From: Acidobacteriota bacterium
GTDB lineage: Bacteria > Acidobacteriota > UBA6911
Assembly: GCA_016934295.1 (NCBI GenBank)
Contig: JAFGTD010000239.1
Location: 1-52,005, forward strand
Direction of reading: 5' to 3'
DNA length: 52,005 nt
The notes below the pieces were generated by a model. The model was not told where the DNA came from, searched no databases, and saw only the letters and a list, made by a program, of their open reading frames with translations. Both the position numbers and the translations under genes were made by a program. Below are positions 34,410-42,752 of the stretch, one piece after another. How positions within the stretch are numbered: the first letter of the stretch is position 1; every line of letters begins with the position of its first letter.

Positions 34410-35775
34410 CCTGCAATCCACCTACCCCGACATCACAGGTTTCTCTCCCCAGGAGCCTTTCCTGGTTGAACTCTTCCAGAGATTCCGGACAGCCGGGATC
34501 CGGTATTGTGTTTTGGGAGGCTCCCCGAACCTTCCGTACGATTTAGGCAAAGGGGATTTGGACATACTGGTTCCGCCCGACTGTATTGACCGTGCGGAAG
34601 AAATTGCCCGAACCACGGCCCTGAACCACGGAGGTTCGTGCATCTGCCGTTACCGGGTCGAACTGAGGCTTTTCTGCTTTTGCGGCCGCAACGGCCGTGG
34701 CTGGTGGGGCGCGCATGTCGATTTATTTCCCGCCTGCGCATACAGGGCGCTGCCCTTCCTGGATACGGACACTCTCCTGCACAATGCCTCGGCCTGCAAC
34801 GGAGTCCGAACGGCCTCCGCGGAGGATGCGGCCCTCTACCGGTGCATGAAAGAGGTTCTGTTCAACCGCAAACCGAAAAAAGATTATGCGGAAAAAGCCA
34901 AAAACGCTTTCGCAGTAAAACCCCGGGAGATACGCAAACACCTGAACCGCTGCCTGGGCGCTGCGGCGGCGGAATCATGGTGCCGCGCGCTATCCGTCGA
35001 AAAGGACGCCGTCGACTGGAAAAAGCTCTGCAGGATCACAAGACGGGCCCTACTGATTCGAACCATACCCAGACACGGACTCCGCCTTATGCGCTCCAAA
35101 TTACAGAATATCGGCCGCCGGATCGGCAGGATATTCAATCCGCCCGGGGTAACGATCGCCGTCCTGGGAACCGACGGATCCGGCAAAACGACCCTGATGC
35201 GGGGCATGATGCCCGTTCTGCGCAACGCCCTGAACCACAAACCGCGCTACGAGCATATGCGGCCGAATCTCTTCCCCAGCCTGGCCAGGCTCATGAGAAA
35301 ACCTACGGGCTCCGGCCCGACATCGAACCCTCATGCCGGCCTGCCTTCCGGTCCTGTCGGCTCCATCCTCCGGCTGTCCTATTACACGCTGGACTATATT
35401 TTCGGTTACTGGTTCAAAGTTTATCCTGCAATGGTTAAAAGACCGACGATCTGGCTCTTTGACCGGTATTTCTACGATTACTTCATCGATCCCGAACGCG
35501 GCAGAATCCGCCTGCCGAAACCGATAATCCATTTCCTGTCCGCATTCATCCCCAAACCGGACCTGATCCTGTGCCTCGGCACCCGCCCGGAAATCATCCA
35601 TCGGCGCAAGCCGGAGCTGCCTCCTGAGGAGGTGCAACGTCAGGTGCGGGAGTTGCGCGCCTTCTGCGACGGCAACCGCCGGGCTGTCTGGATCGACGTC
35701 GGCTGTTCGATTGAGGAAAGTTCGGAGCACGCACTCGAAGCCGTTACATCGCGCATGGCGGCACGTTATGCATAG
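34393..35775 (+). CDS. Nucleotidyltransferase-like and thymidylate-kinase-like bifunctional protein
   Basis: About 460 residues with two regions. The N-terminal ~150 residues resemble a nucleotidyltransferase fold: YCVLGGSPNLPYDLGKGDLD with the D-x-D acidic pair and HVDLFPACAYRALP. The C-terminal ~200 residues are a P-loop kinase of the thymidylate-kinase type: IAVLGTDGSGKTTLMRGMMP (Walker A near 258-266), IWLFDRYFYDYFIDP (the DR-x-Y lid region) and PDLILCLGTRPEIIHRRKPE. A middle helical part joins them. Such proteins occur in bacterial glycan clusters without a proven reaction. Start ATG 34393, overlapping the GT4 stop. Phosphorylation or nucleotidyl transfer to a glycan precursor is only inferred. 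Confidence 0.75.
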   Translation: MNPETNLQSTYPDITGFSPQEPFLVELFQRFRTAGIRYCVLGGSPNLPYDLGKGDLDILVPPDCIDRAEEIARTTALNHGGSCICRYRVELRLFCFCGRNGRGWWGAHVDLFPACAYRALPFLDTDTLLHNASACNGVRTASAEDAALYRCMKEVLFNRKPKKDYAEKAKNAFAVKPREIRKHLNRCLGAAAAESWCRALSVEKDAVDWKKLCRITRRALLIRTIPRHGLRLMRSKLQNIGRRIGRIFNPPGVTIAVLGTDGSGKTTLMRGMMPVLRNALNHKPRYEHMRPNLFPSLARLMRKPTGSGPTSNPHAGLPSGPVGSILRLSYYTLDYIFGYWFKVYPAMVKRPTIWLFDRYFYDYFIDPERGRIRLPKPIIHFLSAFIPKPDLILCLGTRPEIIHRRKPELPPEEVQRQVRELRAFCDGNRRAVWIDVGCSIEESSEHALEAVTSRMAARYA

Positions 35776-37144
35776 AGCCCCGAGATCTTACAATACAGAC
35801 ACAGCCTGGAAGGTCCTTCTTCCCTGTCCGGCCGACGGCAGCATCTGGGCGATCGGGTGCGATTCGGGCACCGTTTCGGATCTCGCCAGAAGCTACAGGA
35901 CGGTCGATATCGAACCGGTTGAAGGCACCCGGTACGACGCCGTTGTAGTCGGGTCGCTTGAAGAGAAGCGCATGGACGATTTCATTCCCTGGATCAAACC
36001 GGATGGAATTTTCCTGGACACATGCCTTCAGGATTCGTCAACAGGATTCTCGGCCGCCGGATTCAAACACAAGAGACAGTATGCGGCGCTGCCTTCCGGA
36101 AAACCGAAACTGTTCATCCCCCTGGCGACGAGGCTGGCACGCAGCCGGGCCCTAAAATTCCACATACCGGGAAGCCTCAAAGCTCGGATGGGGCTCATGC
36201 TGGTTCGAGGTCTCAACTCCCTGGGCATGCACCATCATCTTTCCAGGAGAATGATCCGCCTGCACGCCAGGGATGAGCGCGCGTTCGACAAGGGCGGTTT
36301 GCTGGAATGGATTTCCCGCAGGTTGGGATACCCGTTTCAGGATCTCGTCCTTTATTCCGGTTCCGGACAGACACATACAAAAATAACGGCGCTCGCGATC
36401 GCGGGCAAAAGTGGGGAGGACGTTGTCGTGCGGATCGCCGATTCCGAAACCGGCCTCCGTGCCGTCAAGAGGGAATCGGAAGCCCTGAGGGCAATCCATA
36501 GCTCCGGCCTTTCCAGGCAGGCTCCCCGTCCACTGGCCGAAGGATGGTGGAACAACTACTACCTTCTGGCGCAGGAAGGGAGGCTTACTTCCGCGAACCG
36601 GCAGGAAGGCCGTCTGACCGAACGCCATCTTGCCTTCTTGAAGGAGCTTTCGCACCTCAGCCCGAAAATCCTGCCATTCAATGAAACCCGACTTTGGAAG
36701 GAACTGAAAGAATGGTCCGAATCGGATCGGGCGACCGATATTCCGCTGCCGCTCGGCAGTATTTTAAACAGGGTCCTCGCCGGGGATACGGCCGGCAAAT
36801 CCCTGGCCCTGCATCGCACCCACGGGGATTTCGCACCATGGAACATCAAAATCGACAATGACCGGCTGTTCGTGTACGACTGGGAAGAGAGCCGGTCCGA
36901 TGGTCTTGCTTTAAGCGACGCCTTTCATTTTCTGTTCCGCCAGGCTTCCCTGGTGGGTCCATGGCCTGGAGCGGCTCAAATGGTTCTGAAACTCTATGGA
37001 GAAACGGAAATCCTGTGCAGGCCTGAGGGCCCGACACTCGCCGATCGCGGAACATATCTGCAGATCTGGATGCTGAAAGAATACATGGCCGGACGTTCTC
37101 CACACATCCTGGAAATGTGCCGTCAATTCGGTTCAAGGGCTTGA
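35768..37144 (+). CDS. APH-like kinase with degenerate methyltransferase-like N-terminus
   Basis: About 458 residues. The C-terminal ~220 residues are an aminoglycoside-phosphotransferase/choline-kinase-like fold: the catalytic loop HRTHGDFAPWNIKI (H-x-D...N) and metal-binding VYDWEESRSDGLAL are intact; the N-lobe contains VVVRIADSETGLRAVKRESE. The first ~100 residues (GSIWAIGCDSGTVSDLA, YDAVVVGSLEEKRM, WIKPDGIFLDTC) resemble a class I methyltransferase-like Rossmann domain but lack a clear AdoMet motif. The ATG at 35768 overlaps the upstream stop by 8 bp. The pairing with a P-loop kinase suggests both phosphorylate a glycan or lipid-linked substrate; substrate unknown. Confidence 0.72.
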   Translation: MHRAPRSYNTDTAWKVLLPCPADGSIWAIGCDSGTVSDLARSYRTVDIEPVEGTRYDAVVVGSLEEKRMDDFIPWIKPDGIFLDTCLQDSSTGFSAAGFKHKRQYAALPSGKPKLFIPLATRLARSRALKFHIPGSLKARMGLMLVRGLNSLGMHHHLSRRMIRLHARDERAFDKGGLLEWISRRLGYPFQDLVLYSGSGQTHTKITALAIAGKSGEDVVVRIADSETGLRAVKRESEALRAIHSSGLSRQAPRPLAEGWWNNYYLLAQEGRLTSANRQEGRLTERHLAFLKELSHLSPKILPFNETRLWKELKEWSESDRATDIPLPLGSILNRVLAGDTAGKSLALHRTHGDFAPWNIKIDNDRLFVYDWEESRSDGLALSDAFHFLFRQASLVGPWPGAAQMVLKLYGETEILCRPEGPTLADRGTYLQIWMLKEYMAGRSPHILEMCRQFGSRA

Positions 37145-37145
37145 T

Positions 37146-38438
37146 GTGACAAAGCGGCTTAAGGTCCTGGTTGAAGCGTACGAATGCAGTCCCGCGCGGG
37201 GGCATGTGCCCGGGTCCGCATGGCGGATTGTGAAGGGGCTTAGCGAGTATTACGATATCCATGTATTGACGGAAGCCCGGTATGAAGAAGAAATTCGCGA
37301 ATATCTGCGAAAGAACGGGGCATCCAACGGCCGATTAAACTTTCATTTCATCCCGCGCCCTCAATCAAGAATAGCGAAAGGCCATCATTCGCCGCTGCCC
37401 TTAAGAGCCATGCTTCGCTACCGAAGGTGGCTGGAACGATCGTTCGAAACAGCATCCACGCTATGCACCCGCAACGCCTTTGACCTGGCGCATCACCTTC
37501 GGGCCGATACATTTCGCGAGCCCGGATATTTATGGAAGCTGGAGCTGCCCTTCATCTGGGGCCCCATGGGAGGCACGGGCCGGTTTCCCTGGTCCATGAT
37601 GCCGGTTCTCGGCATACGCAACCAGGCAGCTCACAGCATTAAGAATATTCTGAACGCCGTCCAGTTTCGCGCCAGCCGTCGAGTCATCCGTGCGATCCGT
37701 TCCGCCCGCATAATAGCGCAAACGCGCGAAGACAGGCGCAATCTGCTCCGGATCCACGGTGTAAACGCGTGCGTCGTTCACGAACAGGCCGCCGATCCGT
37801 CGCTGGGCCGCCTCCGCCGCCTGGATGACGGCAAACCCCTTCAGATTGTATGGGCGGGCAGGTGCCTGGAGCTTAAGGGAATCCCGATCTTATTGCGCGC
37901 GCTCCAGTCCGGGAACCTGAGAAAACGCGCCTTGCTGCATTTTGCGGGAGACGGTCCCGAGCTCCTGAAATGGCAACAACTGGCCGGCCGCCTGGGTGTC
38001 GCTGATGCCATTGTCTGGCATGGATGGCTCTCGCAGGATCAGACTCTTGCGCTGCTTCACAAATGCCACATGGCGGTTTTTCCGAGTTTACTGGAGGCCA
38101 CCTCCACTTTTGTCATGCAGTCTCTGTCGACCGGGTTGCCTGTCGTCTGCCTGGATCATTGCGGCTTTGGTGACATTATAGACGACACATGCGGGATCAA
38201 AATTCCCGTTTCCAATCCAGGCTCGGTCGTTGCCGGATTTTCCCGGGCGCTGGAGACGGTGACGCGGAACCCGCAACTGGTGGAGCGTCTCAGCAGAGGA
38301 GCGATGCAGTGTGCCCAACAGTTCAGTTGGGCCAATACGGTCTCTGCAATATCCGGGGTGTATGAAAAGGCCGCTGGTGTATCTGCAGAGTCTGAAACGG
38401 ATTCAACGGTTACTTTAGAGCCGAAAGCGGTTTATTAG
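37146..38438 (+). CDS. GT4-family glycosyltransferase
   Basis: A 430-residue GT-B enzyme. The N-terminal domain begins RLKVLVEAYECSPARGHVPG, a start common in GT4 enzymes that act on O-antigen and capsule repeats. The donor domain has IVWAGRCLELKGIPILLRAL, HFAGDGPELLKWQQLAGRLG, WHGWLSQDQTLALLHKCHMA and PSLLEATSTFVMQSLSTGLP. The last replaces the usual second Glu of E-x7-E with a Gln-Ser pair, so the donor contacts may differ. GTG at 37146 is used, with an AAGGG-type site upstream. The C-terminal 25 residues look disordered. Confidence 0.84.
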   Translation: MTKRLKVLVEAYECSPARGHVPGSAWRIVKGLSEYYDIHVLTEARYEEEIREYLRKNGASNGRLNFHFIPRPQSRIAKGHHSPLPLRAMLRYRRWLERSFETASTLCTRNAFDLAHHLRADTFREPGYLWKLELPFIWGPMGGTGRFPWSMMPVLGIRNQAAHSIKNILNAVQFRASRRVIRAIRSARIIAQTREDRRNLLRIHGVNACVVHEQAADPSLGRLRRLDDGKPLQIVWAGRCLELKGIPILLRALQSGNLRKRALLHFAGDGPELLKWQQLAGRLGVADAIVWHGWLSQDQTLALLHKCHMAVFPSLLEATSTFVMQSLSTGLPVVCLDHCGFGDIIDDTCGIKIPVSNPGSVVAGFSRALETVTRNPQLVERLSRGAMQCAQQFSWANTVSAISGVYEKAAGVSAESETDSTVTLEPKAVY

Positions 38439-38449
38439 GAAACAACTTT

Positions 38450-39631
38450 ATGCGCATCTGCATGGTTCACAATTCCTACGGTTCCGTAAGCGGCGAGGAG
38501 ATGGTGGTGGACACCGTAACCGCCCTGCTTCGGGATAATCGCCATGAGGTTATCCCGTTCCACCGGAGCAGCGGGGAGATCCCGGAGATGCGCTTCGGCC
38601 GGATACGCGCCTTCTTCAACGGCATGTACAGCCGCTCATCCAGGGAATCCATGCGCCGGATCCTGGCCGTATTCAATCCGGACGTGGTCCATGTGCACAA
38701 TCTTTATCCACTGATTTCTCCGTCGATTCTTCAGGTGTGCCGTGAGATGGGATTCCCCGTCGTCATGACGACGCATAACTATCGCCTGGTGTGCCCGAAC
38801 GGACTGTTGATGCACCAGGGCCGGATTTGTGAAAAGTGTTCGCATGGACGCGAATGGTGGTGTTTTTTACATAACTGTGAAAAAGACAGGTTCAAAAGCC
38901 TCGGCTATGCCCTGCGAAATTACATCGCCCGGAGCAGGGATTTTTTCAGGAAAAATGTAACCGAGTTTGTGGCTTTGACCGAATTCCAGCGTCAGGTCCT
39001 CATCAGGGAAGGTTTCCCAAAAGAGTGCATCCATGTAATACCCAACACCATAAGTCAAAAAGCAGGCCAGGAATCCGGCGCTCTCGGAAACTATGTAGGC
39101 TACGCCGGCCGTATAAGCCCCGAAAAAGATATGCCCAGCCTGATGGAGGCGGCACGCCTGCACCGGAATATTGCATTCAGGGCTGCGGGGGCGTATGACC
39201 GCCTGCCGCAACTCCTCGAAACGGCACCGGACAACTTCGAATTCTGCGGCATGCTCAAGGAGCGGAAACTCGCCGAATTCTATGAAAACTGCAGAATAAT
39301 CGTCCTCTGCAGTGTCTGTTACGAAGGTTTCCCGAGCGTCCTGGCCGAAGCCATGGCCTATGGAAAGCCCGTCGTCTGTTCCCGCATCGGCGGTCTTGCG
39401 GAAATTGTCGAGGATGGCGTGACGGGGCTGCTTTTCGAGCCGGGCAATGTCACGGATCTGGCTGCGAAGATACGCCATCTGTGGGATCGACCCGATTTGT
39501 GCCGGCAGATGGGACGCGCCGGGCGGGAGAAAGCCGGACGCGAATACTCGCCGGAAAACTACTACAAACGGCTGATCGCCGTATACGAAAAAGCCATCGA
39601 ACTCGGGCCGCAACAACCGCGCAACAATTAA
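38450..39631 (+). CDS. GT4-family glycosyltransferase
   Basis: A 393-residue GT4 enzyme. The acceptor half has MRICMVHNSYGSVSGEEMVV, DVVHVHNLYPLISPSI and the Cys-rich insertion CEKCSHGREWWCFLHNCEKD (about 125-144), which recurs in one GT4 subgroup and may bind a metal. The donor half has YAGRISPEKDMPSLMEAARL and the E-x7-E region YEGFPSVLAEAMAYGKPVV, then NGL-like VTGLLFEPGNVTDL. An AGGAAA site precedes the ATG at 38450. The presence of four Cys in the insertion is directly seen; the metal role is inference. Confidence 0.86.
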   Translation: MRICMVHNSYGSVSGEEMVVDTVTALLRDNRHEVIPFHRSSGEIPEMRFGRIRAFFNGMYSRSSRESMRRILAVFNPDVVHVHNLYPLISPSILQVCREMGFPVVMTTHNYRLVCPNGLLMHQGRICEKCSHGREWWCFLHNCEKDRFKSLGYALRNYIARSRDFFRKNVTEFVALTEFQRQVLIREGFPKECIHVIPNTISQKAGQESGALGNYVGYAGRISPEKDMPSLMEAARLHRNIAFRAAGAYDRLPQLLETAPDNFEFCGMLKERKLAEFYENCRIIVLCSVCYEGFPSVLAEAMAYGKPVVCSRIGGLAEIVEDGVTGLLFEPGNVTDLAAKIRHLWDRPDLCRQMGRAGREKAGREYSPENYYKRLIAVYEKAIELGPQQPRNN

Positions 39632-39694
39632 CCTGCATTTCCCACGCGGTTGCAGAACGGCCCGGGCCATGGCCGCGATCCTGGCGGCAACTCA

Positions 39695-40636
39695 ATGTCG
39701 ACAAAACGGACAGGACATACAAATTCATCGGAGCGGATTCTCGGCATCCCCGTGAGTCTCCTGAGTCTCAATACGCTTACGGATAAAGCACTGCTGGCGC
39801 TGGACACTGCTGGCGCCCCCTTTACGGTTGCCTTCGCCAATCCCCATTCTATCGTCGTGTCGCGCCGGGATGAAGTCTTCCGCAGAGCGCTTGAATCCGC
39901 ATCCGTAGTCGCGCCGGACGGAACCGGTATTGTTATAGCCTCGGCCCTGCACGGAAGAGGCATCCGGAAAAGAATCACCGGATTTGACTTTTTCGAAGGG
40001 TTTTCGCGCATTCTTAACGAACGGGGGGGCAGGCGCTGTTTCTTCCTCGGATCGAGCCGAAAGACCCTCGACAGGCTGCAAGTTCGGTTTGAAAAGCTCT
40101 ATCCTTCGATAACCTTCGCCGGATCCTACTCTCCGCCTTACAGGGAAAAATTCTCCAAAGAGGAAACCGCCGCCATGGTTGCGGCCGTCAATGCGGCAAA
40201 AGCGGACGTATTATGGATTTCGCTGACAGCGCCGAAACAGGAGAAATGGATGCATTTGAATGCGGCATCCATGGATGTGAAAGTGATAGGCGCCATCGGC
40301 GCCGTATTCGACTATTTCGCCGGAAACATCCGCCGCCCCGGGAAGTTATGGCGTGCGTGCGGCCTCGAATGGTTTCCCCGTCTGCTTCAGGAACCCCGGC
40401 GGCTCTGGCGCAGGAATTTCGTCTCTTCCCTGCATTTTATGTATCTGACGACCATGGAACGGAATCGCCGGCATGCCGGATACCGTCAATCCTTCCCTGA
40501 ACGGGAAATAGATCTTCCGGAATCCCCTTTTGCGCTTCTGGGGCGCATGGAAGAGGAAACCGCCCGACAGCGGTTGAACGATTCCATGACCAGGGAAGAC
40601 AGGAAAGAATCCCTGTTAACGAAAGACAATTTCTGA
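39695..40636 (+). CDS. WecG/TagA/CpsF-family glycosyltransferase (GT26)
   Basis: About 313 residues of the GT26 family, which commonly adds the second sugar (for example N-acetylmannosamine or its uronic acid) to undecaprenyl-PP-GlcNAc. Signatures are RILGIPVSLLSLNTLTDKAL, FANPHSIVVSRRDEVFRRAL, VAPDGTGIVIASALHG, FFLGSSRKTLDRLQ and the C-terminal GLEWFPRLLQEPRRLWRRNF. The ATG at 39695 is preferred; the frame is open back to 39650 without conserved residues. It lies directly before the WecA-like gene that makes its likely acceptor. The C-terminal 50 residues are charged and family-atypical. Confidence 0.9.
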   Translation: MSTKRTGHTNSSERILGIPVSLLSLNTLTDKALLALDTAGAPFTVAFANPHSIVVSRRDEVFRRALESASVVAPDGTGIVIASALHGRGIRKRITGFDFFEGFSRILNERGGRRCFFLGSSRKTLDRLQVRFEKLYPSITFAGSYSPPYREKFSKEETAAMVAAVNAAKADVLWISLTAPKQEKWMHLNAASMDVKVIGAIGAVFDYFAGNIRRPGKLWRACGLEWFPRLLQEPRRLWRRNFVSSLHFMYLTTMERNRRHAGYRQSFPEREIDLPESPFALLGRMEEETARQRLNDSMTREDRKESLLTKDNF

Positions 40637-40731
40637 CGGATTGGATTAATGCGCAGAAATAAAAGCCCGAAATTAAACAACACTCATCCCCAAAACCGTA
40701 CGACACCATTTCTTTTTCTGGACAGGATCCA

Positions 40732-41895
40732 ATGGTAAACACATTACTCCTCAGCCTGGTCGCGGGCCTGGTTGCCTTCCTGGTGAGCAGCGCGGCCATC
40801 CCTCTGATTAAACGCATCGCCATGGCGGTACACGCTATGGACTATCCGGGCGGGCGTCGGGAGCAGGCCGACGCCATCCCCCGTCTGGGAGGCATAGCCG
40901 TCGTTCTGGGAGTCTTCATCGGAGGCGGAACGTTGACCGCCCTGCGTTACGGAGATTTTCAAGACAGCTTCACCATACCTGAGTTCATGACCGTCGTCCT
41001 GGCCCTGTTCATCATTTTTATCTGTGGCGTTCTTGAAGATTCCGTCGGCCTCTCTCCGGTCACCCGCATCCTGATGCAGGCAATCGCCGCGCTGCTGGTC
41101 ATCAGGGTCGGCTGGACCTTCGGAACCATCAACCTCCCCTTCGCTGAAGATTTGAAACTGGGCATTCTGACAGGATTGATTTCTCTGATATGGATCGTGG
41201 GAGTCACGAATGCGATCAATCTTCTCGACGGGCTGGACGGTCTGGCAAGCGGAGTCGTCGCGATTATTGCATTCAGCCTCCTCATAATCTCCCTTTCGCA
41301 GCACGACTACCTGACGGCCATGATAATGGGAGCGCTGGCCGGATCGTGCCTCGGCTTTCTGCGGAAAAACTGGGCGCCGGCGCAAATCTATCTGGGAGAT
41401 ACGGGTTCGCTGACCCTCGGGTTCCTGCTGGCCATCGTCAGCGTCAAATCCGCCATGAAGGCTCCGGCCGCAATCGCCATCCTGGTCCCTATCCTTGCAC
41501 TTGGATTGCCCGTCATCGATACTCTTCTGGTTATGCTTTTCCGTTTCACCCGGAAATCGAGACGACCGCTCGGACTCCGATTCAGGCGCATGTTCCACGC
41601 CGACCGAAATCACCTGCACCACCTGATGGTACACCTGGGACGCAGCCGAAGCCGCATTGTAATCGTGATTTACACCATCGCCGTAGTCTTCTGTACCATG
41701 GCGCTCCTGGTTGCGATCTCAAAAAATATACATCTGGGGTTGATTTTGATCGGATTTGAAATTCTTGTCGTTTTTTCCATGCGCCAACTCGGCCTGCATG
41801 CCGATATGCTTAAAATATCGATCGAGAAAAGAAAAAGAATCCGGGATGCGGTGTATGAAGATGATAAGGTAAGGAATTTAAAGGATATAGCGTAG
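40732..41895 (+). CDS. WecA-like undecaprenyl-phosphate sugar-1-phosphate transferase
   Basis: A 387-residue MraY/WecA-family integral membrane enzyme that starts repeat-unit synthesis by moving a GlcNAc-1-phosphate-type group from a UDP-sugar to undecaprenyl phosphate. About ten helices; the cytoplasmic-loop motifs are present: EDSVGLSPVTR (D-D type site as ED), NAINLLDGLDGLASG, YLGDTGSLTLGFLLA and the HADRNHLHHLM His motif typical of WecA rather than MraY. The ATG at 40732 has a weak ACAGGA site. As the only initiating transferase in the window it probably serves the second glycan and could serve the first. Confidence 0.9.
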   Translation: MVNTLLLSLVAGLVAFLVSSAAIPLIKRIAMAVHAMDYPGGRREQADAIPRLGGIAVVLGVFIGGGTLTALRYGDFQDSFTIPEFMTVVLALFIIFICGVLEDSVGLSPVTRILMQAIAALLVIRVGWTFGTINLPFAEDLKLGILTGLISLIWIVGVTNAINLLDGLDGLASGVVAIIAFSLLIISLSQHDYLTAMIMGALAGSCLGFLRKNWAPAQIYLGDTGSLTLGFLLAIVSVKSAMKAPAAIAILVPILALGLPVIDTLLVMLFRFTRKSRRPLGLRFRRMFHADRNHLHHLMVHLGRSRSRIVIVIYTIAVVFCTMALLVAISKNIHLGLILIGFEILVVFSMRQLGLHADMLKISIEKRKRIRDAVYEDDKVRNLKDIA

Positions 41896-41897
41896 GC

Positions 41898-42728
41898 ATG
41901 CTGAATACGGAACAAGGAACTATCGCCGTAGGCCTGATCCGCAAAAAAGCCAAAATATTGCGTGGAGAGGAGCAGAAAGCTCTTCGGCTCGTTAATTCCC
42001 TGGTCTGGGCGCACGAATCGCAGATACCGGAAGATTTTCTCCTCACATTCAACTCCGCTCTCAGTGTAGTCATCCATATGTCCCGGTTCGATCCGTCGTC
42101 TCTGCCCCCTGTCGTAGGCACCCTGGCCAATAAAAACAAGCGCTGCCGCACAACCAACCTGATCGCACTGGATCTATTCGGCGCCAGGATCGAAAATGAG
42201 TTTTCGGTTGCCACCGAAGAAACCGTGCTTTCGGGAAATGGCGCCGCTCTGACGGTTCTCTACAACGACCCCGGGGCTTTTCCGGCCACAGAGTTTGCCG
42301 CGCTGCTGGATAACGGGACCTATGTGAACGGCGGAAAGCGGAAAAAATTGAAACCGGCAGCGGAGGAATGGTCCGAAAGAATCCAGATAGGTAATAATTA
42401 CTGGCGCAAACCCAAACCCGAGTTACTGGTCGCACTCCTTGCCTATCATATCGGCGATCCTTCCATGAATCCGGCGATGCCGATGTGGCCCCACATGGGA
42501 ACAGCGCTGCTTCTCTGGAGGGATAAAATCAGCCTGGAAACGGTCGTCGACCTGGGAAAACAGCTTGCAATCCGTGCGGAAGTGGAACGGGGCCTGGCAA
42601 TCGGGGCCTATATCTTCCCGGAGCTGACACGGTGGATCGAAACCGTCAAACTTAAAATCCCGCGATGGGAAAGAAAGTATGCCATACCGCTGGCGGCGAA
42701 ACGCATCGTCCAGGGCGGCCGCGATTAA
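41898..42728 (+). CDS. Protein of unknown function at operon end
   Basis: A 276-residue soluble protein starting 2 bp after the WecA-like stop, so it is cotranscribed. I do not recognise the family. The middle (ATNLIALDLFGARIENEFSV-like) is mixed alpha/beta. The C-terminal helical part (PELLVALLAYHIGDPSMNPA, then WRDKISLETVVDLGKQLAIR) resembles in layout the helical tail of the NTP_transf_5 protein encoded head-on at 42750-43919 (EDQLTALSLHGYKHMWQSL, then WIADIAKVLVRYPELNW). That may be chance, or the two may share a fold. Its TAA stop is part of a perfect palindrome. Confidence 0.65.
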   Translation: MLNTEQGTIAVGLIRKKAKILRGEEQKALRLVNSLVWAHESQIPEDFLLTFNSALSVVIHMSRFDPSSLPPVVGTLANKNKRCRTTNLIALDLFGARIENEFSVATEETVLSGNGAALTVLYNDPGAFPATEFAALLDNGTYVNGGKRKKLKPAAEEWSERIQIGNNYWRKPKPELLVALLAYHIGDPSMNPAMPMWPHMGTALLLWRDKISLETVVDLGKQLAIRAEVERGLAIGAYIFPELTRWIETVKLKIPRWERKYAIPLAAKRIVQGGRD

Positions 42729-42752
42729 TTTCGGTGACAGTCACCGAAATTA
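42726..42752. repeat. Perfect palindrome supplying both stop codons, copy 2
   Basis: The arms AATTTCGGTGAC and complement around a central A (42727-42751), extended by T and A on the outside, give TAA on both strands. These are the stop codons of the convergent genes ending at 42728 (plus) and 42750 (minus). Identical to the element at 11801-11825. As RNA it can form a strong hairpin from either side and could act as a bidirectional, T-poor terminator. Confidence 0.85.

Noticed and set aside
42727..42751. Classical intrinsic terminator
   Set aside because: Strong hairpin, but no T-run on either strand; kept as a repeat with possible terminator role.
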